Assembly: GCA_012960035.1 (NCBI GenBank)
Contig: DUBZ01000137.1
Location: 47,168 to 111,167, forward strand
Reading direction: 5' to 3'
DNA: 64,000 nucleotides
DNA from: Myxococcales bacterium
Lineage (GTDB): Bacteria > Myxococcota_A > UBA9160 > UBA4427
The notes under the pieces are model-generated. The model searched no databases. It had not been told where the DNA came from and saw only the letters and a program-made list of their open reading frames with translations. The translations under genes and the position numbers were made by a program. Positions within the stretch are counted from its first letter, which is position 1; each line of letters opens with the position of its first letter. Below are positions 58,691 through 64,000 of this stretch, in pieces.

Positions 58691-58746
58691 GGGACGCCCT
58701 GCTTTCTTCCACCCCAGGTTCGATCTTCGGATTCCCGAGGCCTTCC

Positions 58747-59916
58747 ATGTCCGCGCCCCCCCTACTCGACGGCATCACCGTGCTCAACCTCGCTAGCGTT
58801 GGGCCGGCTGCGCGCGCGGCACGAACCCTGGCTGATTACGGCGCCGAGGTCATTCAAGTTGGCCCTCTGGCACCGCAGAGAAGCGTGCAAATTCAACCGC
58901 CCTTCCACACCTACGGCGCGGGGCGCGACCTCAAGCACATCTCCATCAACATGAAGTCCGATTCCGGCCGCGAAGGCTTCCTTCGCCTCGCTGAAAACGC
59001 CGACGTCGTGATCGAGAGCTTTCGCCCCGGTGTCGTCAAGCGACTCGGCATTGGGTACGACGACATCTCGGCGCGAAACCCACGCATCGTCTACTGCTCG
59101 ACGACAGGCTACGGCCAAGACGGCGCGGCATCGACCTGGGCGGGACACGACATCAACTATCTCGCGATGTCGGGCTTCCTTGCTTGCACCGAACCGCGCG
59201 AAGACGGTGGCCCTCCGATCCCCGGTGCCACGGTGGCGGACAGCGCCGGCGGTGGGATGCATGCCGCCATGTCGATCATGGCCGCACTCGTGAGCCGCGG
59301 GACCCAGGGCAACGGAAGCTTCCTCGACGTATCGGCGACCGAGGGCGTCTTGTCCCTGATGGCACTTTCGATCGACCAGTACCTCGCTACCGGCGAAATC
59401 GCAGGCCCCCGTGAAGTGCTCTTGACCGGCCGCTACGCCTTTTATGACGTCTATCCGACGAGCGACGGCAAGTGGGTTTCAGTGGGTGCGATCGAGCCCA
59501 AGTTCTTCGCAAACCTCTGCAAAGCCCTTGGGCTCGAGCAATACACGAAGTCGCAGATGGACGACGCGGTGCAGGACGAGATCCGCGAAGCCTTCAAGCA
59601 GGCGTTTCTCACCAAGACGCGTGACGAATGGACGGAAGCCCTCGCGGCGAACGACACCTGTGTGGCACCGGTGCTGACGATTCCCGAAGTCGTTGAACAA
59701 CCCCATTACAAAGACCGCAAGATCTTCATGCAGGCGAACCATGCCGAGCACGGCGACTTCGAGCAGGTCTCAGCGATTCTTGCTGGCGGCAATCGCGACC
59801 AACCGCTTCACAAAGTTCGTGCGTTTGGCGAGAGCGACGCAAGCGAACTGCTCAAGGCCGTGGGCTACAACGCGGATGAAATTGAAAAACTCAGTGCCGA
59901 AGGTGCCGTCGCGTAG
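58747..59916 (+). CDS. Family III CoA-transferase / α-methylacyl-CoA racemase-like
   Basis: This 389-aa CaiB/BaiF-family protein has V-L-N-L-A-S-V-G-P-A, D-Y-G-A-E-V-I-Q-V, E-S-F-R-P-G-V-V-K-R-L-G-I-G, Y-C-S-T-T-G-Y-G-Q-D-G and the catalytic Asp in A-G-H-D-I-N-Y-L-A-M-S-G. G-H-D-I-N-Y is the α-methylacyl-CoA racemase version, so epimerising the 2-methyl group of a branched acyl-CoA is the best guess; CoA transfer is the alternative. It is the first gene of the six-gene plus-strand operon. Confidence 0.9.
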   Translation: MSAPPLLDGITVLNLASVGPAARAARTLADYGAEVIQVGPLAPQRSVQIQPPFHTYGAGRDLKHISINMKSDSGREGFLRLAENADVVIESFRPGVVKRLGIGYDDISARNPRIVYCSTTGYGQDGAASTWAGHDINYLAMSGFLACTEPREDGGPPIPGATVADSAGGGMHAAMSIMAALVSRGTQGNGSFLDVSATEGVLSLMALSIDQYLATGEIAGPREVLLTGRYAFYDVYPTSDGKWVSVGAIEPKFFANLCKALGLEQYTKSQMDDAVQDEIREAFKQAFLTKTRDEWTEALAANDTCVAPVLTIPEVVEQPHYKDRKIFMQANHAEHGDFEQVSAILAGGNRDQPLHKVRAFGESDASELLKAVGYNADEIEKLSAEGAVA

Positions 59917-59990
59917 CGCGCGACGGCCTTCGATCGAACACATTCGCAAACACAGCGCTGCAAAGAACAGCGAGCAACAGGAGTTCCGTA

Positions 59991-60515
59991 ATGTCAGAAA
60001 CACTGCCCGAGGTCCCCGCGGACGTCGCGGCCTGGGTTGGCGAAGAGCGCTACAAGGAAGTGGGGGAGTTCCCCGTTGAACGCGGCTACATCTGGACGGC
60101 ATGCTCGTCGGTCGAAATGGGCAACCCGCTCTACTGGGACGACAAGGTCGCTGACGAATTGACGGACGGTGTGATCGCACCGCCGACGATGATCTCGACC
60201 TGGTTTCGCCCCCACCACTGGGCACCCGGCCGCACCAAGCAGGCGCTTCCGCTTCAGATCCACTTCGACTTGAAGGAAGCCCTCGACCTGCCCGAAGCCA
60301 TCATGAGTGACTACACCGTGATGTTCGGCGAACCGGTTCGCCCCGGCGACATGTTGCGGACTGCGCAGATCCTTCGCTCACTCAGCGATCCGAAAACGAC
60401 CAAGCTCGGCACCGGTCGTTTTTGGTTGATCGAGGTCGTCTATCACAACCAGCGCGACGAATACGTGGGCACGGAGTCGTACACCGGCTTCGGTTATCGG
60501 AGGAACGCAAAATGA
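59991..60515 (+). CDS. MaoC-like dehydratase, N-terminal (FAS1-like) type
   Basis: This 174-aa hot-dog-fold protein has W-V-G-E-E-R-Y, the early W-T-A-C-S-S-V-E-M-G-N-P-L-Y-W-D-D, A-P-P-T-M-I-S-T-W, I-H-F-D-L-K-E and R-P-G-D-M-L-R. This is the FAS1-like N-domain that usually pairs with a catalytic MaoC domain and has no catalytic Asp-His pair of its own. It overlaps the MaoC gene by 4 bp, so a heteromeric 2-enoyl-CoA hydratase like ChsH1-ChsH2 is probable. Confidence 0.88.
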   Translation: MSETLPEVPADVAAWVGEERYKEVGEFPVERGYIWTACSSVEMGNPLYWDDKVADELTDGVIAPPTMISTWFRPHHWAPGRTKQALPLQIHFDLKEALDLPEAIMSDYTVMFGEPVRPGDMLRTAQILRSLSDPKTTKLGTGRFWLIEVVYHNQRDEYVGTESYTGFGYRRNAK

Positions 60516-60997
60516 GTGAAGCCATTGCGAACTTGACCGCAAACCAGGTGAACGTCGGCGACGACCTTCCTGACTTCTCCTACGACGTCACCGCGACGAC
60601 GGTGATCATCGGCGCAATTGCGACCCGCGACTGTCGTCCAATGCATCACGATCGGGACTTCGCGATCCACCGCAACGGAACCCGCGACATCTTCCTCAAC
60701 ACGCCCAACCAGTCGACTTGGTTCGAGCGCTACGTGACCGACTGGTCGGGGCCGAAAGGTCGCTTGGGCAAGATGCACTTCCGCATGAAGGACTCCGTCT
60801 ACCCGAACGACAAGATGGTCTTCAAGGGGTCCGTGAAAGAACTCGCGTCCGACGACACCGGCTGCCACTGGGCCACGTTGGAAATCAACTTGTCGGTCGA
60901 AGAAAAGACGGTGACCGACTGCACCGTACGCGTCGCCCTCCCGAGTGACGACAACGACAACCCGTGGAAGCGCAAGGGAGAGCAGTGGAAGCCGTAA
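60512..60997 (+). CDS. MaoC-family 2-enoyl-CoA hydratase subunit
   Basis: This 161-aa hot-dog-fold protein has the hydratase motif T-R-D-C-R-P-M-H-H-D-R-D-F-A (Asp-x4-His, catalytic) followed by N-T-P-N-Q-S-T-W-F-E-R-Y. ATG 60512 overlaps the preceding TGA as ATGA, with GGAGG upstream, so the two halves are translationally coupled. It is the catalytic partner of the preceding protein; together they would hydrate the enoyl-CoA made by the dehydrogenase downstream. Confidence 0.9.
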   Translation: MSEAIANLTANQVNVGDDLPDFSYDVTATTVIIGAIATRDCRPMHHDRDFAIHRNGTRDIFLNTPNQSTWFERYVTDWSGPKGRLGKMHFRMKDSVYPNDKMVFKGSVKELASDDTGCHWATLEINLSVEEKTVTDCTVRVALPSDDNDNPWKRKGEQWKP

Positions 60998-61118
60998 GGG
61001 CCGAAGTGAAGTCACGCCATTTCATCGACCCGCTCGGACACGAAGCCCGCACTAAGCGCGTCGCCAACCAACTCAGAACAGGTCTCAGACCAAAAGCATT
61101 TACACAGAGGAAGCCAAT

Positions 61119-62231
61119 ATGAATCTCGATTTCTCCGAAGAACAAGACATGCTCCGCGAAACCGTACGCGGCGTTTGCAACCAACTCTGCCCGACGGACG
61201 TTGTCCGCTCAATGGAAGATGATCCGAAGGGCTACCCCGACGATCTCTGGAAGCAGTTCGCAGAACTCGGCCTGACCGGCATCATCATCCCCGAAGAATT
61301 CGGGGGTTCGGGCATGGGCATCATGGAAGCCGCCATCTCGTACGAAGAGATCGGTCGCTCGCTCTGCCCCACACCTCACTTCCACAGCGCCTTCCTTTCG
61401 GCCAAGGTCTTGCTCGCAAGCGGCAGCGACGACCAGAAGAAAGAATGGTTGCCCAAGATCGCAAGTGGCGACGCGATCCTGACGCCGGCATGGATGGAGC
61501 CCGCCAACGGCTTCGGCCCCAAGGGTGTCCAGGTCCGTGCGACGGCGAGCGGGGACGGCTTCACGATTTCGGGCACCAAGCTCAACGTCCACTACGCAAG
61601 CTCAGCAGACCGCATGCTGGTTCTCGCACGCACTGGCGATGCCGACACGAACATCAGCGTTTTTCTCGTCGACCCCAATGCGCAGGGTGTGAAGCTCACC
61701 CAGGCGTTGAGCCTTTCGTCCGACACCCAGTACCGGGTGGACTTCGAGGGTGTTGCAGTGACAAAGGCCGACATTGTTGGCGACTGGGCATCGTTTACCG
61801 CCGCGATGTACGAAGGCGTGATCGTGCTCTCCGCTTTCGCAGTCGGCGGTTCCGAGCAGGCCCTCGACATCACCGTTGAGTTCGCCAAAGAGCGAGAGCA
61901 GTTCGGCAAGCCCCTCGGAGCATTCCAAGCCATCTCTCACTACTTGTCCGATGCGTCGACCCTGGTCGCCGGTGCGCGCACACTGATGTACGAAGCCGCA
62001 TGGGCAGCCGAAGTAGGCAAGCCCCTCGATCGCCTCGCACCGATGTCGAAACTCTTTGCTTGCAACACGTATCGCGATCTCACCGCGATGGCAGAACAGG
62101 TTTGGGGCGGCGTCGGCTTCACGGTCGAGTACGACATCCAGCTCTTCTTCCGCCGCGCAAAGCAGCTGCAGATCACCTGGTGGGACACCAGCCATCTCGA
62201 AGAGTTAATCGCAAGCTCGGTTCTCGATTAA
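61119..62231 (+). CDS. Acyl-CoA dehydrogenase, FadE heteromer type
   Basis: This 370-aa FAD-dependent protein has M-N-L-D-F-S-E-E-Q-D-M-L-R, I-I-I-P-E-E-F-G-G-S-G, A-W-M-E-P at the FAD-domain turn, R-E-Q-F-G-K-P-L-G-A-F-Q-A, and V-W-G-G-V-G-F-T-V-E-Y-D-I-Q-L-F-F-R-R-A-K. The ending and the lack of an E-G-T motif resemble subunits of α2β2 steroid side-chain dehydrogenases such as FadE28-FadE29. A partner would be expected; none is in this operon. The base cannot be assigned by eye. Confidence 0.88.
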   Translation: MNLDFSEEQDMLRETVRGVCNQLCPTDVVRSMEDDPKGYPDDLWKQFAELGLTGIIIPEEFGGSGMGIMEAAISYEEIGRSLCPTPHFHSAFLSAKVLLASGSDDQKKEWLPKIASGDAILTPAWMEPANGFGPKGVQVRATASGDGFTISGTKLNVHYASSADRMLVLARTGDADTNISVFLVDPNAQGVKLTQALSLSSDTQYRVDFEGVAVTKADIVGDWASFTAAMYEGVIVLSAFAVGGSEQALDITVEFAKEREQFGKPLGAFQAISHYLSDASTLVAGARTLMYEAAWAAEVGKPLDRLAPMSKLFACNTYRDLTAMAEQVWGGVGFTVEYDIQLFFRRAKQLQITWWDTSHLEELIASSVLD

Positions 62232-62272
62232 CGGCCACCTGGCCAACACGTGCAGCGCACAAGGAGTTCAAT

Positions 62273-62701
62273 ATGTTGGAAATCACGGTGACCCGCGATT
62301 CGAATCTTTCGGCAGAGACTGTCTACGAACTGCTCGCCGACTTCGGCAATACGAGTTGGATGAAGGGTGTGACGAAGACCGACGTCGAAGGCGACGGCGT
62401 TGGCATGGTGCGAGCCATCTTTGCAGGCCCGCCGGAGAACCCGCCGGTGCGTGAAATGTTGACCGAGCGCGACGACCTCAAGCGCAAAGTTGCCTACTCG
62501 ATCCCCGAAAACAACCCGATGCCTGTCGACGAATACGCCGCCTACGCGATCGTGACCGAAGTCGGCACCGGTTGTCAGATCGAATGGACGGGGAACTTCG
62601 TGGCCAAAGAAGGTATTGATGACGAGACGGCGAAGAACACCGTGGGCGGCATGTACGGTGTTTTGATCGAATGGCTTCTCGAAGGTGCGGCGAAGGCTTG
62701 A
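62273..62701 (+). CDS. SRPBCC (START/Bet v 1-like) protein
   Basis: This 142-aa helix-grip protein has an N-terminal strand M-L-E-I-T-V-T-R, helices S-A-E-T-V-Y-E-L-L-A-D-F-G-N, and a long C-terminal helix (T-V-G-G-M-Y-G-V-L-I-E-W-L-L-E-G-A-A). The fold makes a deep hydrophobic pocket for lipids, polyketides or sterols. ATG 62273 has AAGGAG in front. Within the operon it may carry or present the hydrophobic substrate; enzymatic activity is not evident. Confidence 0.85.
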   Translation: MLEITVTRDSNLSAETVYELLADFGNTSWMKGVTKTDVEGDGVGMVRAIFAGPPENPPVREMLTERDDLKRKVAYSIPENNPMPVDEYAAYAIVTEVGTGCQIEWTGNFVAKEGIDDETAKNTVGGMYGVLIEWLLEGAAKA

Positions 62702-62753
62702 TCCTGCGCGTTCCGGGTAGGCCTCTTCGTTGAGGCTGAGCGAGGAGGACTGC

Positions 62754-63872
62754 GTGACCAAAGACTCCGACGCTCGAGTCCAGAGCGGACAGAGCTGGGA
62801 CGACTTCTGCGAAACACTGCGCAGCGCCGGAAACGTCATTCTGCGCGACGCGACGCCCGATGACGCGTTCGAGCGCGCCGAAGGCTTTCGCTATCTGAGT
62901 CGACTGACTCGCGTCGCACTCGAATCCTACATCGAGTTCGCCGACCCCGAGTTTCCGATCTTGCGGCGTCCAGCCCATGAAACCGTGAAGATCGGCGCCG
63001 ACAACCCGGACAACCACTACCAGAGTGCCGCGATCTCTGGCGCCCATGAATATCGCATCCGAGGCAAGCGCAATACCGTGCACTACCTCGGCATGGGGAC
63101 CTATGTCGGAAACTACGGTTCGGGCGGCCGCATGGGACAGAGCGGTTATATAGAAGGCGTCGATCTCGACATCGACATCGACAACGGTCAGGACAACGAT
63201 CAGGACGGCAACTTCGAAATCATTCTCAGCTGCAAAGAACAACCCGGCAAGAACTGGCTCCCGATGGAACCCGACACGTCGTCCCTGATCATTCGGCAAA
63301 CGTTTCAGGATCGAAAGACGGAAGTCATCGCCGACATCACAATCGAACGCATTGGCAGCGACCTGCGCCCCGAGCCCATCACGGCTTTAAAAGTCGACGA
63401 GGGTCTCGCCGCCGCGTCGCAGTACGTGCTCGGCACTGCAAGCTTGTTCGCCGATTGGACGGAAAACTTCGCCCGGCACCCCAACGAACTCCGTCTACTC
63501 GATCCCGAAATCGCACGAGCCGCCCACGGTGACCCAAACATTTGTTACTACCACGGCTACTGGGAAGTCGCCGAAGACGAAGCACTCGTCATCGAGACCA
63601 CCCCGCCGACATGCGACTACTGGAACTTCCAGCTCAATAACTACTGGATGGAATCTCTTGACTACCGCTACCACGAGATCGACGTCAACCACCACGGCGC
63701 CAAAGTCGAAGACGACGGACGCGTTGTCATCGTGATCTCGAAGGACAAACCCACAACGGGGAATTGGATCGACCCTGCCGGTCATGTTCGGGGCACGATG
63801 TGCTTGCGCTGGATACGCGCCGACGAACACCCGAAGCCATTGTGCCGAGTCGTGAAGGCTGCGGACCTCTAA
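62754..63872 (+). CDS. DUF1214-domain protein
   Basis: This 372-aa protein has a C-terminal DUF1214 domain: Y-Y-H-G-Y-W-E-V-A-E-D-E-A-L-V-I, C-D-Y-W-N-F-Q-L-N-N-Y-W-M-E-S-L-D-Y, and the end G-T-M-C-L-R-W. The N-terminal half has W-D-D-F-C-E-T-L and a G-S-G-G-R-M-G loop with an Asp-rich stretch (D-L-D-I-D-I-D-N-G-Q-D-N-D). GTG 62754 is preferred because GAGGAGGA precedes it closely. DUF1214 proteins occur beside steroid and lipid genes; no reaction is proved. It is the last gene of the operon. Confidence 0.85.
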   Translation: MTKDSDARVQSGQSWDDFCETLRSAGNVILRDATPDDAFERAEGFRYLSRLTRVALESYIEFADPEFPILRRPAHETVKIGADNPDNHYQSAAISGAHEYRIRGKRNTVHYLGMGTYVGNYGSGGRMGQSGYIEGVDLDIDIDNGQDNDQDGNFEIILSCKEQPGKNWLPMEPDTSSLIIRQTFQDRKTEVIADITIERIGSDLRPEPITALKVDEGLAAASQYVLGTASLFADWTENFARHPNELRLLDPEIARAAHGDPNICYYHGYWEVAEDEALVIETTPPTCDYWNFQLNNYWMESLDYRYHEIDVNHHGAKVEDDGRVVIVISKDKPTTGNWIDPAGHVRGTMCLRWIRADEHPKPLCRVVKAADL

Positions 63873-63878
63873 ACGCAG

Positions 63879-63918
63879 AACGCCCCAGGCATTCGAGCCC
63901 GGGGCGTTTTGGTTTTAC
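63879..63918 (+). terminator. Rho-independent terminator of the CoA-ester operon
   Basis: AACGCCCC (63879-63886) pairs perfectly with GGGGCGTT (63901-63908). An inner GGC/GCC pair shortens the loop, and GTTTTGGTTTT follows. It lies 7 bp after the DUF1214 stop and is the best intrinsic terminator in the window. Confidence 0.85.
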
Positions 63919-63935
63919 TGTCTTGATTTCAGAAC

Positions 63936-64000
63936 CTGGCTACAGCTCGCTTTCGCAACGCAGCCAGCGGCATTGGATCCGCGTTTGGGCGCGTGCGCCT
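63936..64000 (+). repeat. Dispersed ~85-bp repeat, copy 3 (cut by the window edge)
   Basis: It matches 268-332 with about two differences, in the same orientation, and stops only because the window ends. It lies just past the operon terminator. Such close identity 63.7 kb apart points to a recently active or homogenised family. Confidence 0.85.

Overview
This is 64 kb of GC-rich (by eye roughly 60%), densely coding bacterial chromosome. There is no rRNA, tRNA, CRISPR array or prophage. Genes run on both strands in short operons, many with 4-bp ATGA/GTGA overlaps, and GTG or TTG starts are common. Gene types suggest an aerobic heterotroph of a former 'deltaproteobacterial' lineage (Myxococcota/Binatota-like): 4Fe-4S APS reductase, several acyl-CoA enzymes of the sterol/alkyl side-chain kind, flavin/F420 LLM oxidoreductases, Cys-rich lipoproteins, HDFNN-type histidine kinases and a PurO-like protein. 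The lineage is inference; no marker gene fixes it.

Layout. 0-10 kb: secreted protein, cysH, folK plus a thiamine-binding protein, then a translationally coupled aminotransferase-LuxE-LuxC operon, then VOC, EamA and LOG genes. 10-20 kb: small detoxification and unknown genes (GFA, GST, MAPEG, a cupin/TauD dioxygenase pair, DUF4336, MarC), including two unusually long GST-like proteins. 20-28 kb: pyrE, an acyl-CoA dehydrogenase, a tiny basic protein with a hairpin-rich leader, pyrF, tgt, a GT87 membrane protein, ychF and rnhA. 28-34 kb: membrane-anchored SDR, a histidine kinase with a frameshifted, degenerate receiver, its likely response regulator, and a decayed XRE-cupin regulator. 34-45 kb: PurO-like, SET-domain, GNAT and RluA-family proteins, a LeuA-family synthase, two overlapping lipoproteins ending in a 12-bp tandem repeat, SanA-like, SDR and SnoaL proteins. 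45-49.6 kb: an IS3-family remnant, a hybrid histidine kinase and a sulfatase-fold lipoprotein. 49.6-64 kb: a CoA-ester catabolic island made of a minus-strand group (two crotonases, a thiolase-like/OB-fold fusion, SDR, PhoX, Rieske oxygenase, LLM) diverging from a plus-strand group (LLM; then CoA-transferase/racemase, MaoC pair, acyl-CoA dehydrogenase, SRPBCC, DUF1214) that has a good sigma-70 promoter and a terminator.

Most notable: (1) the aminotransferase-LuxE-LuxC operon, a complete acyl-to-aldehyde module without luciferase, coupled to an aminotransferase and possibly making an alkyl amine; (2) a dispersed ~85-bp repeat in three copies (left end, ~27.7 kb inverted, right end) that supplies stop codons to flanking genes; (3) the structured leader of the 40-aa basic protein; (4) the CoA-ester island with heteromeric hydratase and thiolase-OB components. 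Family calls were made by reading the proteins; no database search was run.
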